64,000 nt of DNA from Paenibacillus terrae (GCF_000943545.1 NZ_JTHP01000001.1:186001-250000), one strand, 5' to 3'; shown: positions 26,378 to 35,129, numbered from the stretch's first letter. The notes: generated by a model not told the origin, from the letters alone. A program made the numbers and translations.

Positions 26378-27277
26378 ATGGATATCCGACATTTGCAGTA
26401 TTTTTTGGAGGTCGCGCGCTTGCGCAGCTTTACGAAGGCGGCCCAGAGCATGTTTATTACACAGCCGACGATCAGCAAGACGATTAAAAGCCTGGAGGAT
26501 GAATTGGGTGTCGCTTTGTTTGACCGGATCGGCAAAAGAATCGAGCTGACGGACGCGGGCAAGGTGATTGAGCTTCAGGCGCAAGCGATTGTGAAGTCCT
26601 TCCAGAGCTTGTCCTCCGAGCTGAGTGATTTGATGAACCTGAAAAAAGGGCACATCCGTATCGGTCTGCCTCCCATGGTCGGATCGAGCTTTTTTCCGCG
26701 TGTCATTGGGGAATTTCACAAGGCATATCCCGATGTGACCATTCAGCTATTTGAGGATGGGGCAAAAAAAGTAGAACAGGACGTAGGCGCGGGCGCACTG
26801 GATATTGGTGTAATTGTGCTGCCAGCGAGTGGGGATATATTCGAGACGTTTCTGTTCGTGGAGGAAAAGCTGAACTTGCTGGTTCACCCTACGCATGTAC
26901 TGGCAGAGCGTACAGAGGTACCGTTGGCAGCGCTGGCGGAGGAATCGTTTGTGCTGTTCCGCGAGGATTTTACACTGCATGACCGTATTATTGCAGAGTG
27001 TGTCCGGGCTGGCTTCCAGCCGCGCGTCGTCTATGAAAGCTCACAATGGGACCTGATCAGCGAAATGGTTGCTGCGAACTTGGGGATAGCACTGCTGCCG
27101 GAAGCGATTTGCCGTGAACTTGATTCTGAACGATTGCGTGTTATTCCACTCGTTGATCCCGTTATTCCCTGGCATCTAGGGATGATCTGGCGAAAGGATC
27201 GGTATCTGTCCTTTGCCGCGAGAGAATGGATTACGTTTACGCAGGAACTACTGCGGACGGAGTACCGAAGAAAGTAG
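26378..27277 (+). CDS. LysR-family regulator, CidR-like
   Basis: This regulator has 299 residues. The N-terminal HTH (MDIRHLQYFLEVARLRSFTKAAQSMFITQPTISKTIKSLE) is followed by a substrate-binding domain (GHIRIGLPPMVGSSFFP, LDIGVIVLP, LGIALLPEAIC). The ATG at 26378 fits the AAGGTGA site; a TTG at 26354 is in frame but poorly placed. Divergence from cidAB suggests it controls that operon in response to an acidic metabolite. Confidence 0.9.
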   Translation: MDIRHLQYFLEVARLRSFTKAAQSMFITQPTISKTIKSLEDELGVALFDRIGKRIELTDAGKVIELQAQAIVKSFQSLSSELSDLMNLKKGHIRIGLPPMVGSSFFPRVIGEFHKAYPDVTIQLFEDGAKKVEQDVGAGALDIGVIVLPASGDIFETFLFVEEKLNLLVHPTHVLAERTEVPLAALAEESFVLFREDFTLHDRIIAECVRAGFQPRVVYESSQWDLISEMVAANLGIALLPEAICRELDSERLRVIPLVDPVIPWHLGMIWRKDRYLSFAAREWITFTQELLRTEYRRK

Positions 27278-27372
27278 TAAGCGAAGAAGTAAGGGAAGAA
27301 ATAGTAAGATGGGGGTGTCCTACCGGAAAGTTAACACGTACAGGTACGGCTGCGGGACACGAGGCTATGTAT

Positions 27373-27397
27373 AAAAAAAGCTGCCCGTAAGGGCAGC
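27373..27397 (-). terminator. Terminator of the Spo0E-like gene
   Basis: GCTGCCC (27380-27386) and GGGCAGC (27391-27397) form a GTAA-loop hairpin. Read on the minus strand it is followed by seven T, so it ends the small gene at 27412. Confidence 0.8.
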
Positions 27398-27411
27398 GGT
27401 GTAGCTTTCTT

Positions 27412-27603
27412 CTATGGATGTGCCTGATTGTCACCATTTATCGCTCGCTTGGTGTGGAGATACTTGTCCATAATTCGGTCAAGCCGAGAGGATTTGACCA
27501 ATACACGTTCATCCCTTAATCCATGTAAGGTTGCCATACGATTTAGTTCGCGGCGTTCTTTTTCCATGAGTTTTTCCAATTGTTCGAGGTCCAAAAAGCC
27601 CAC
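27412..27603 (-). CDS. Spo0E-like aspartyl-phosphate phosphatase
   Basis: This small protein of 63 residues shows the Spo0E family pattern: two helices, RRELNRMATLHGLRDERVL and SSRLDRIMDKYL, the latter in the place of the usual SQELDxLIxxY. Such proteins dephosphorylate Spo0A~P and restrain sporulation. The start is uncertain. The GTG at 27603 touches the G-rich ribosome site, while a TTG at 27594 is better spaced. A single-gene unit with its own terminator. Confidence 0.8.
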   Translation of the reverse strand: MGFLDLEQLEKLMEKERRELNRMATLHGLRDERVLVKSSRLDRIMDKYLHTKRAINGDNQAHP

Positions 27604-27728
27604 CCCCCATGTCGATTGTAAGGCATGTCTCCTCTAACGGCAGAAGATTTTCTAATACAAATCTTATTTCCATTTTACCACTTTTTATTAACAATAATCC
27701 AGCTTTCCAGACATGTAGCGACATATAA

Positions 27729-28805
27729 TTATCGTTTTGCTATTTCTACCCGATTGCGTCCTGAGCGTTTGGCTTCATATAGAGCGTCGTCCACCTTCTC
27801 CAATAATTTATCCGCTGCAATGGTAGGAAAGCTGCCTGCTCCGATAGATACCGTCAGAGGAACGATGGTTCCGTCATTTAGTTGAAAGGGACCGTTTTCC
27901 ACAGCCTTTCGAATCTTTTCGGCAAAGCTTGCTGCTTTCTGGCTGTCGCAATCTCCAATCAGAATGGCAAATTCTTCTCCACCTTTACGGGAGGGGTATG
28001 TCCTTCTTGTAGACTCCCGGTTTAACAAAATTCCCAATTGGTTTAAGACGGTGTCACCGTTCAAATGACCATACGTATCATTAATATTTTTAAAGTGGTC
28101 AATATCCAGCATCACGACCCCAAAAGGTTGCTTTGTAGCCTTGGAAGTATGAAAGACCTCTTCAAATAGCGCATCAAAAGCACGCGGACTGTATAATCCG
28201 GTTAAATGGTCCCGATTCGCAGCCTCTTCGAGTAGATGAATGGCCCGTTCTGTTTTTTTGATATGGGACACCATAAAATAAGTGAACAGGCCGCCAAGCA
28301 ACTTAACGGTTGTGACTATTATAATCGTTTCATTATTAGGAGGATTAACCACATAGAAAGTAGATAACAGTGACACAACAGCAGCTCCAAGCACGGCTGA
28401 CATCCATTTGCGGAGGGTTAGGCTTTTTTCTCGAATGAAGGTAAGTGAAATGCCCAGTGTCATGAAGCAATTGACAGTAGCAGTCAGAGAAACATCTGTC
28501 CAACCACCGGTGATGTAAATACGGTACAGGCTTATGATCAGGGTGGTCAACAGACCGGAAATTGTTCCTCCCATATAAACAGATATGATAATAGCCAAAT
28601 GGCGCAGATCGACCACAAAATGCCCGCGGATCCATAAACCAGTCATCATTAAAAGAATACCAAACAGTCCCAGCATTAAACCGTTCATTACTCGATAAAG
28701 GAATACATGTTTTTCCAGGTAACGTTCATATTTTCGGAAAAGTAAATTACCAAAGAATAAGAAGCTTGTTAATAATGCAAAATTGTTAATTAATTCTTTT
28801 ACCAT
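27729..28805 (-). CDS. Membrane-bound diguanylate cyclase (5TM-LYT type plus GGDEF)
   Basis: This protein has 358 residues. The N-terminal half has about five to six helices resembling the 5TM-LYT sensor domain (GLFGILLMMTGLWIRGHFVVDLRHLAIIIS, YMGGTISGLLTTLIISLYRIY). The C-terminal GGDEF domain contains HLTGLYSPRAFD, MLDIDHFKNINDTYGHLNGD and the active-site loop RKGGEEFAIL, so it should make cyclic di-GMP. The ATG at 28805 is seven bases after AAGGA. An upstream in-frame extension to 28910 lacks a ribosome site. Confidence 0.9.
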   Translation of the reverse strand: MVKELINNFALLTSFLFFGNLLFRKYERYLEKHVFLYRVMNGLMLGLFGILLMMTGLWIRGHFVVDLRHLAIIISVYMGGTISGLLTTLIISLYRIYITGGWTDVSLTATVNCFMTLGISLTFIREKSLTLRKWMSAVLGAAVVSLLSTFYVVNPPNNETIIIVTTVKLLGGLFTYFMVSHIKKTERAIHLLEEAANRDHLTGLYSPRAFDALFEEVFHTSKATKQPFGVVMLDIDHFKNINDTYGHLNGDTVLNQLGILLNRESTRRTYPSRKGGEEFAILIGDCDSQKAASFAEKIRKAVENGPFQLNDGTIVPLTVSIGAGSFPTIAADKLLEKVDDALYEAKRSGRNRVEIAKR

Positions 28806-28995
28806 ATCCCTATCCTTTATGCTGTAATGTGGATTGTAGTATCGTTGAAGAATAAAGTAAAAAGCCTCGTTTCTATATTTCGGTAAAAAGTAGGCATGAG
28901 TGAATACCAATCGACTACAAACGATTCTTATGTCCCTTACGTTTCATTTATTTACGTGATACAGTGAAAGGACTATGACCGGAACGGGTGATCGT

Positions 28996-31341
28996 ATGAA
29001 GGAACCAATTAACATATCGGTGCGACCCCTTGTGGAATATGTGCATCGGAGCGGCAGCATTCACGGTGGTTTCCGCTCGAACAGCAGCATGCTGGAAGGA
29101 ACACGCGTGCACCAGCTTATCCAAAAAAGCTATAAGGAGCATGACCGCAAAGAGGTACATTTGCGTACAGAAATTCCATATGAGGGTGCTCTATTTATTG
29201 TTGAGGGCCGCTGTGATGGACTGATTGAGCTGGACGGCATATGGACAGTTGATGAAATCAAGTCAGTTTCCATTCCTCTCGAAGATATTCCGGGGGATGG
29301 TCAACCTGTGCATTGGGCGCAAGCGTTTCTGTACGCCTATATGATTGCCCGCGAAGAGCAGCGCAATTCCATGCAGGCCCAGCTTACTTATGTACAGGCA
29401 CACAGCGGAGAAATTCGGCGGTTGAGACGGGAGTTATCCTTTGCAGAGCTGGAGACCTTTGCGCTGAGGATGGTCGAGGGTTATGCGCCGTATGCATTCC
29501 TGCTGAGAGCACATGCAGAGAAGCGGGACGCCAGTATTGCAACACTGGCCTTTCCCTTTGACACGTATCGTTCAGGCCAGTGGCCTCTGGCGGGTTCGGT
29601 GTACAAGACGATTGCAGAAGGGGTCAATTTGTTTGCCAAAGCGCCTACGGGTATCGGTAAAACGGTATCTACCCTGTTTCCTGCAATCAAGGCCATCGGT
29701 GAAGGGCTGGTGAGCCGGGTATATTATGTGACGGCCCGTACCACGACCCGCGCAGCAGCAGAAGAAGCGTATGCCAAAATGCAGGCCCAAGGGCTGCATA
29801 TGCATGTAGTAACCTTGACGGCGAAGGATAAAATCTGCTTCAAGGATGAAAATGATTGCGATGCCGGAGCATGCAGCATGTGCGAGGGATATTACGACCG
29901 GATCAACGGTGCGGTGTCCGATATTTTGGCGAACGAGACGTTGATGACCCGGGCGGTGATTGAGTATTATGCGCGCAAGCATAGGGTATGTCCGTTTGAA
30001 TTTTCGCTGGACGTGGCATATGCCTCGGATGGTATAATCAGTGACTATAATTATGTTTTTGATCCGCGTATTTCCTTGAAAAGACTCTTGGAGGAGCACA
30101 AGCGAAAAGGTGTTGTGCTGGTGGATGAAGCGCATAATCTGGTGGAACGCGGCCGAGATATGTTTTCGGCGGAAATGTTGAAATCGTCTTTTTTGGAATT
30201 GAAAAAAGAGTTCAAGCTGCTAAGCCCGGAGATTGCCGGGGCGGCCAGTGCAGTTAACGCGCATATGATTGCATTGCGCAAGCTATACGCGGATACAGGA
30301 AAAGCAGTAAATACGGAGGCACCGCATGAGGTGCTGGAGCTACTTGCACCTTTTGTAGAGGCAGCCGAACGTGAGCTGTTAACGGGCGTCGGTAGTACGA
30401 GCAGCACAGGAGCGGCCTATACATTGCTGTTGGATACGTATTTTGCCGCTCAAAACATGCTGCGGATTGCAGCTTTGTACGATGAACGCTACGTTACCTA
30501 TATTGAGGTGGGACGCAGTGAAGTGCGGGTCAAGCTGTTTTGCCTGGATCCTTCGCATTTGCTGGGACAGGCTGTGAAGGGCTATCGCTCGGCGATTTAT
30601 TTTTCTGCGACGTTGACGCCGCTTGCGTATTACCGGGACATGCTGGGAGCAAGGGAAGAAGATTACACGTTGCAGGTTCCTTCTCCTTTTCATCAGGAGC
30701 AATGGGATGTACGCCTGTTGCCGCTCTCTATTCGTTATCGGGATCGTGAGCGCTCGAAGGGGGCGATTGCAGATATGCTGGCGGGATTGGCTGAGGAGCG
30801 TAAAGGGAATATGCTCGTGTTTTTCCCTTCGTATCCGTATCTGCGAGAGGTATATGAGGAATTTATGGCCCGGGGCGTGTCTGCGGATACGCTGGTACAG
30901 AGTCCGGGCATGACCGAACCGGAGCGGGATCACTTTCTGGAGGCTTTTCAGCCGGGGCAAGAGCGTACTCTTCTCGGCTTTGCTGTACTGGGTGGCGTGT
31001 TTGCCGAAGGCGTTGATTTGCCGGGTGATCGTTTGAACGGAGTCGTAGTTGTTGGTGTCGGGTTGCCGCAAATTGGCGCAGAGCGGGATGTGCTGCGAGA
31101 TTATTTTTCGGAACAGGGACGGAATGGATTCAACTATGCGTATGTGTATCCGGGGATGAACAAGGTTCTTCAGGCAGGGGGCAGGCTTATCCGCACAGAG
31201 CATGATGAAGGCTTGCTGGTGCTGATAGATGATCGGTTTGCCAAGGAGCCGTATGCTTCTTTGCTGCCGGAGGAATGGAGAAGCTATCGTTTGACGAAAC
31301 AAGCGGGATCAGGGAAGGAATGGACAGGCCATGAATTTTAA
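28996..31341 (+). CDS. XPD/DinG-like helicase with N-terminal PD-(D/E)XK nuclease-like domain
   Basis: This protein of 781 residues has two parts. Residues about 1-180 contain CDGLIELDG and TVDEIKS, a D...E-x-K arrangement of the PD-(D/E)XK fold. The rest is a superfamily 2 helicase: Walker A APTGIGKT (about 216-223), the DEAH box (about 377-380), and the motif VI region MNKVLQAGGRLIRTEHDEG. Cysteines at about 281, 288, 293, 296 and 332 lie where XPD-type enzymes bind an iron-sulfur cluster. It probably acts in DNA repair. The ATG at 28996 fits GGGTGATC; an upstream ATG at 28975 also exists. It overlaps the following MarR gene by 11 bases. Confidence 0.85.
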   Translation: MKEPINISVRPLVEYVHRSGSIHGGFRSNSSMLEGTRVHQLIQKSYKEHDRKEVHLRTEIPYEGALFIVEGRCDGLIELDGIWTVDEIKSVSIPLEDIPGDGQPVHWAQAFLYAYMIAREEQRNSMQAQLTYVQAHSGEIRRLRRELSFAELETFALRMVEGYAPYAFLLRAHAEKRDASIATLAFPFDTYRSGQWPLAGSVYKTIAEGVNLFAKAPTGIGKTVSTLFPAIKAIGEGLVSRVYYVTARTTTRAAAEEAYAKMQAQGLHMHVVTLTAKDKICFKDENDCDAGACSMCEGYYDRINGAVSDILANETLMTRAVIEYYARKHRVCPFEFSLDVAYASDGIISDYNYVFDPRISLKRLLEEHKRKGVVLVDEAHNLVERGRDMFSAEMLKSSFLELKKEFKLLSPEIAGAASAVNAHMIALRKLYADTGKAVNTEAPHEVLELLAPFVEAAERELLTGVGSTSSTGAAYTLLLDTYFAAQNMLRIAALYDERYVTYIEVGRSEVRVKLFCLDPSHLLGQAVKGYRSAIYFSATLTPLAYYRDMLGAREEDYTLQVPSPFHQEQWDVRLLPLSIRYRDRERSKGAIADMLAGLAEERKGNMLVFFPSYPYLREVYEEFMARGVSADTLVQSPGMTEPERDHFLEAFQPGQERTLLGFAVLGGVFAEGVDLPGDRLNGVVVVGVGLPQIGAERDVLRDYFSEQGRNGFNYAYVYPGMNKVLQAGGRLIRTEHDEGLLVLIDDRFAKEPYASLLPEEWRSYRLTKQAGSGKEWTGHEF

Positions 31342-31840
31342 TTTTCATAATGACTCTATACGCGGGGTACTACGTAGTTTTGGGCAAGAGGAAGCAGAAG
31401 TGGACAATATGGAGACTTTTGTGACTTTTGCGCGCTTGGCTAACGGTATTTTCAGAGAAATAGATACCGATCTTACCAAGCTGGGAGTCTCTCAGGGCCG
31501 AATCATCGTCCTTAGCCTGTTGCATTGTCATGCGCCGCACCGGATGACACCATCAGAGCTGTCAGAAAAGGCCGATGTGACGCGGGGAACCATGACGGGG
31601 CTAATCGACGGTCTGGAGCGGGATGGAATGATTGAACGGGTGGCTCACGAGAGCGATGGACGAATGGTCACTGTCGGACTAAAGGAGGCAGGACGGGAGC
31701 TACTGGTAACGGTAGTTCCTTATTATATGAAGCTTATCCGTGTATGTATGGCCGAGTTTACGACAGAGGATCATGAGATGATGAAGGGCTTGCTCGGTAA
31801 AATGAAAAGGGGTTTTGAACGGTCCTTGCCGAAATGCTGA
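31331..31840 (+). CDS. MarR-family transcriptional regulator
   Basis: This regulator has 169 residues. The winged helix is visible in MTPSELSEKADVTRGTMTGLIDGLERDGMIERVAHESDGRMVTVGLKEAG, with the wing tip at DGRMV. It starts inside the end of the helicase gene, so the two are coupled. Its target is not evident; the pentapeptide-repeat gene follows after 36 bases. Confidence 0.9.
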   Translation: MNFNFHNDSIRGVLRSFGQEEAEVDNMETFVTFARLANGIFREIDTDLTKLGVSQGRIIVLSLLHCHAPHRMTPSELSEKADVTRGTMTGLIDGLERDGMIERVAHESDGRMVTVGLKEAGRELLVTVVPYYMKLIRVCMAEFTTEDHEMMKGLLGKMKRGFERSLPKC

Positions 31841-31876
31841 GTTCCTGATTTGAGGGATAAAGAATAGGGGGAGAAC

Positions 31877-32485
31877 ATGTTTTTTTATACAGATGAGGTC
31901 TATGAAGCGCGTGATTTTGGTTCGATGGATGCCCGGGAAGGCGAGTGGAGAAATTGTGAGTTTATCCGCTGTCGCTTTCGGGGGGTGGAGATGAATGAAT
32001 CTCTTGTTGAAGACTGTACTTTTGTGGACTGTGATTTTACCGGAGCCATCCTGAATGCCTCTCATTACAAGGAGTCTGCCTTTACGAATTGTCTATTTAC
32101 CAGTGCCAATCTGTTTGTGGCCCGGTTTCAAAACTGCAAGCTGGTAGGCTCAGATTTCGCAGGGGCGAATATGGATGGTATCACGATTACAGGAGGAGAT
32201 TGGTCTTATACGAACTTGCGTCATGCGGATTTAAGAAAACAGGATTTGCGAAAAATACGATTCAAGGAAGCTGACTTATCCGAATGTAATCTGGAAAAGG
32301 CAGATTTGCGGGAAGCGGATCTTACCCGGGTAAGGCTGCACCGGGCGCAGCTTCAAGGAACGGATCTGCGGGGTGCGAAGATGGATGGCGTCAATTTCAA
32401 AGATTTGAATATCTCCGGAGCCAAGCTCGATATCCAGCAGGCGGTAGCCGTGGCCCGATCCTATGGAGCGAAGGTAGAAGGATAA
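31877..32485 (+). CDS. Pentapeptide-repeat protein (Qnr-like)
   Basis: This protein has 202 residues, nearly all of it in A(D/N)LXX-type five-residue repeats, for example LRHADLRKQDLRKIRFKEADLSECNLEKADL. They should fold into a right-handed four-sided beta-helix. The length and an interrupted repeat run resemble Qnr/MfpA proteins that mimic DNA and protect gyrase, but that role is only an analogy. It is the third gene of a run with the helicase and MarR genes. Confidence 0.88.
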   Translation: MFFYTDEVYEARDFGSMDAREGEWRNCEFIRCRFRGVEMNESLVEDCTFVDCDFTGAILNASHYKESAFTNCLFTSANLFVARFQNCKLVGSDFAGANMDGITITGGDWSYTNLRHADLRKQDLRKIRFKEADLSECNLEKADLREADLTRVRLHRAQLQGTDLRGAKMDGVNFKDLNISGAKLDIQQAVAVARSYGAKVEG

Positions 32486-32500
32486 AAGCACGGAGTAAAC

Positions 32501-32558
32501 AAAAAAATCCCTGCTCCAGCGGCAGAACCTGAGGATCAGGGCCGGGACCGGACAGGGA
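32501..32558 (-). terminator. Stem-loop ending the minus-strand Spo0E-like gene
   Basis: TCCCTG (32508-32513) pairs with CAGGGA (32553-32558), with an inner CCTGA-GGA-TCAGG hairpin. Read on the minus strand it ends in seven T (32507-32501). It also lies just after the pentapeptide-repeat gene. Confidence 0.6.
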
Positions 32559-32625
32559 AATGGGTGCTTTATATGTTGAACTGACCCGAGAGGGGGAGGA
32601 TTTTATGGTGGGGACCAAAGAGGTA

Positions 32626-32802
32626 TTAGCTTTTCTTTTTTCTTTGCTGGGCAAGGACTACATAATGATCCAGACGTTGACTAAGCTCTACAATGGAAGG
32701 GTCGGTAAAGGCTTCATGCTGTGCCTTTGTAATAAGCTCGCTGCGCAATTCTTCAATGATGGCAAGCAAACCATCCCCGGCTGCATTCAGATTGGATACC
32801 AT
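32626..32802 (-). CDS. Second Spo0E-like aspartyl-phosphate phosphatase
   Basis: This protein of 58 residues has the family pattern IIEELRSELITKAQHEAFTDPSIVELSQRLDHYV; the SQxLDxY element is intact. The ATG at 32802 is six bases after AAGGTG; a GTG at 32811 is in frame but lies on that site. It should act on Spo0A~P like other family members. It is separate from the other Spo0E-like gene at 27412. Confidence 0.8.
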   Translation of the reverse strand: MVSNLNAAGDGLLAIIEELRSELITKAQHEAFTDPSIVELSQRLDHYVVLAQQRKKKS

Positions 32803-33009
32803 AGGCTGCACCTTCTTCCCTGCTGCTCATTAGATTATATAAGTAATTGCATAAAATTCGAATTATACATTAATGGTAAATATAGGTCATTTTTTTGTTG
32901 ATGTAAAATAGTATACACATTTACTCCAGCGAAGCGATCAGGCATAATTAAAGGTGATTGCCGATGAGAACATGCCTGTTACGCGGGGATATAAGGAAGG
33001 AAGAGACAG

Positions 33010-33966
33010 ATGAGTCAGACAAACGTTTATTTTAATCATGATGGTGGAGTGGATGATCTAGTATCCCTATTTATGCTGCTTCAGATGGAGCAAGTTCATT
33101 TGACCGGAGTATCGGTTATTCCAGCAGATGGTTACCTGGAGCCTGCGACGGATGCCAGCCGTAAAATTATTGATCGTTTTGGGCGAAATAAAGGGCCTGT
33201 GGAAGTCGCTAAATCTAATTCACGCGGTAAAAATCCATTTCCTGCCGCTTGGCGTTTACATTCCTTTTATGTAGATGCATTGCCAGTGCTGAATGAATCG
33301 GGACAAATGGAAGCGCCGCTTTCAGCTCTGCCGGCTCATCAGCATCTGATCGAAAAGGTACGTGGAGCCGAAGGCAAAACACTGCTCCTGTTCACTGGAC
33401 CGCTGACCGATCTGGCACGCGCGTTGGATGAGGCACCGGATATTGAAGCGAAAATTGACAAGCTGGTATGGATGGGCGGTACCTTTGAAAAAGGTAATGT
33501 AGAGGAGCCCGAGCATGACGGCACAGCAGAATGGAATGTGTTCTGGGATCCGGAAGCAGCATATCGGGTATGGCAAAGCGGCATTACCATTGATCTGGTG
33601 GCACTGGAAAGCACAAGCAAAGTGCCATTAACGCCAGCCGTACGCAATCGTTGGGCTGCCGAGCGCTGCTATGAGGGCGTGGATTTCCTGGGCAACTGCT
33701 ACGCAGGGTGTCCGCCGCTCGTCTATAGCGAGACGAACTCGACCTACTACCTGTGGGATGTGCTGACCACCGCATCGGTGGGACGTCCAGATATTGTAAA
33801 GAAAAAGACGGTACATTGCAGCGTCATTGCAGATGGTCCAAGTCAGGGCAGAACTGTGGAACAGGCGGAAGGCCGCCCTGTTAATCTGGTATATGACACG
33901 GATCCGGAAGCCTTTTTTACGTACATGGCGGATTTGGCCAAGCTGGCTGCTCCCAAGCGTTATTAG
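33010..33966 (+). CDS. Nucleoside hydrolase (IunH family)
   Basis: This hydrolase has 318 residues. The N-terminal FNHDGGVDDLVSLFMLLQM carries the calcium-binding Asp cluster (family DTDxxxDD), here with N-H-D-G-G-V-D-D. TLLLFTGPLTDLARAL and the WMGGTF turn are also typical. It cleaves the N-glycosidic bond of nucleosides. Compared with the other hydrolase in this window (52503), the first Asp is replaced by Asn, so specificity may differ. A single-gene unit with a terminator at 34038. Confidence 0.88.
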   Translation: MSQTNVYFNHDGGVDDLVSLFMLLQMEQVHLTGVSVIPADGYLEPATDASRKIIDRFGRNKGPVEVAKSNSRGKNPFPAAWRLHSFYVDALPVLNESGQMEAPLSALPAHQHLIEKVRGAEGKTLLLFTGPLTDLARALDEAPDIEAKIDKLVWMGGTFEKGNVEEPEHDGTAEWNVFWDPEAAYRVWQSGITIDLVALESTSKVPLTPAVRNRWAAERCYEGVDFLGNCYAGCPPLVYSETNSTYYLWDVLTTASVGRPDIVKKKTVHCSVIADGPSQGRTVEQAEGRPVNLVYDTDPEAFFTYMADLAKLAAPKRY

Positions 33967-34037
33967 GCTCAGCCCTGCACATATACGTAAGTTTAGAGTG
34001 ACATTACTACCCATTAGCAAACATCCATGACATGAAA

Positions 34038-34067
34038 ACCCGTGACGATATCCGTCACGGGTTTTTG
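34038..34067 (+). terminator. Terminator of the nucleoside hydrolase gene
   Basis: ACCCGTGACG (34038-34047) and CGTCACGGGT (34053-34062) form a 10-bp stem with a five-base loop, followed by TTTTG. Confidence 0.85.
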
Positions 34068-34149
34068 TGCCCTTTTAGGCCATGTATGAGTAGAATCCAG
34101 CCTCTGCTTTAAGCAAATGCCGGAATGATCATACAATTGGGTAGCAGCA

Positions 34150-34250
34150 GACAGAGTGACTTCCAACTTCCCCCGCGTTTGTAAACTTCACCGCGTTGTC
34201 TACCAAATTGATCAGCATTCGCCGGATTTTAGCCTTGTTGGAGTCTAGCA
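34150..34250 (-). pseudogene. Remnant of a histidine kinase ATPase domain
   Basis: Read on the minus strand, about 30 codons give DSNKAKIRRMLINLVDNAVK followed by FTNAGEV, the N-box of a HATPase_c domain. The homology stops within about 35 codons and there is no start, phosphorylation domain or G-box nearby. Its upstream end lies next to a 22-base repeat at 34261, which suggests a rearrangement cut the gene there. Confidence 0.6.
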
Positions 34251-34260
34251 TGCATTATAC

Positions 34261-34282
34261 GGGGTAGTACCAGCGAAGCTGT
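34261..34282 (+). repeat. Direct repeat, copy 1
   Basis: This 22-base sequence, GGGGTAGTACCAGCGAAGCT plus GT, recurs exactly at 35130-35151. Both copies are preceded by a similar TAGCAT...TTAT sequence. The core CAGC-GAA-GCTG is a small hairpin of the kind seen in REP-like elements. Confidence 0.75.
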
Positions 34283-34287
34283 GGCGA

Positions 34288-34569
34288 ATGCAGTATCGGG
34301 AAAAACGTGATCGCAAACGTGAAGTTTCTATGGAATGCAGTCCTAACCTCTTTCGACCCTCTTTTTCGGATGAATCTGATAACAGAGTGATGTTGCAATC
34401 TTATATTAATAAATTAGCGTGTGAAGCAAGCAAAAAAGTCATCTATGAAATTTACATAAACGACAAAACAGAAGCCCAGGTTGCCAGAGAACTTAAAATC
34501 AGTCAACAGGCGGTGAACAAATGGAAAAAGAAAGCACTCCGTGAATTATGTCAGATGATGAGTTTATGA
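34288..34569 (+). CDS. Sigma-70 region 4-like HTH protein (short or fragment)
   Basis: This protein has 93 residues, with an open frame from 34249. The C-terminal half KKVIYEIYINDKTEAQVARE and ISQQAVNKWKKKALREL form a sigma region 4 helix-turn-helix. No region 2 is present, so it is either a phage-type small regulator or the remains of a sigma factor. Neither ATG (34288 or 34330) has a good ribosome site. It lies between two direct repeats, next to the kinase remnant. Confidence 0.5.
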   Translation: MQYREKRDRKREVSMECSPNLFRPSFSDESDNRVMLQSYINKLACEASKKVIYEIYINDKTEAQVARELKISQQAVNKWKKKALRELCQMMSL

Positions 34570-34983
34570 AGTTAGTAAAACTTGCCCAAAGGGGATAATA
34601 CCAACTAATTGTGCGGTTTTTTTGTTAAATTAAAACGTAAACAATTGTACCAACTACAGATATGGCCATCATCAATAGTGAAATAATATGTTTTTGTGAA
34701 CTTCGAATATATTTCCATTGGAAGATAGATCGAACACCGAACACTAGAATAAGTAATACGCCAATCCAAACATATTTATAAGGTTCTTTAACAAAAAGAA
34801 CTGACAAAATTACCACAATACCCCCAATCACAATGAACCACCTGTATGGGATAAAACCATCCGTGTCTGATATCTTCTCATCTGTTTTGCTGATAATTTT
34901 ATCCAGAACAAATTGAATCACAGCTGCAATAAATAATACAAGAGCAAAACTCATTGGTATCACCTTCTTTTTCCATTTGTTCA
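34514..34983. repeat. 19-base inverted repeat pair around the small ORFs
   Basis: TGAACAAATGGAAAAAGAA occurs on the plus strand at 34514-34532 (inside the sigma-like ORF) and exactly inverted at 34965-34983 (upstream of the membrane protein start). A perfect 19-base inverted match over 450 bases is unlikely by chance. Confidence 0.7.
34625..34954 (-). CDS. Small membrane protein, DUF4181-like
   Basis: This protein has 109 residues and four predicted helices (SFALVLFIAAVIQFVLDKII, WFIVIGGIVVILSVLFV, YVWIGVLLILVFGVRSIFQW, HIISLLMMAISVVGTIVYVL). The pattern resembles the DUF4181 family of Bacilli. The ATG at 34954 is five bases after GAAGGTGAT; an ATG at 34984 lies in the inverted repeat. The function is unknown. 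It sits alone inside the direct-repeat-bounded segment. Confidence 0.6.
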   Translation of the reverse strand: MSFALVLFIAAVIQFVLDKIISKTDEKISDTDGFIPYRWFIVIGGIVVILSVLFVKEPYKYVWIGVLLILVFGVRSIFQWKYIRSSQKHIISLLMMAISVVGTIVYVLI

Positions 34984-35129
34984 ACTATACTACACCAATC
35001 CAAATTTTTCATGCATCAATAAACATATGATCCAATATTTTCCGGTTCGAGGCTTTCTTTTTTGTATCTCAAGGTCACGTCGCAGCTTGAACGAATCTTT
35101 ATCAAACGATACAAAAAATTAGCATTTAT

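Noticed and set aside
30379..31302. 307-codon frame antisense to the helicase gene
   Set aside because: It is a shadow frame opposite conserved helicase motifs.
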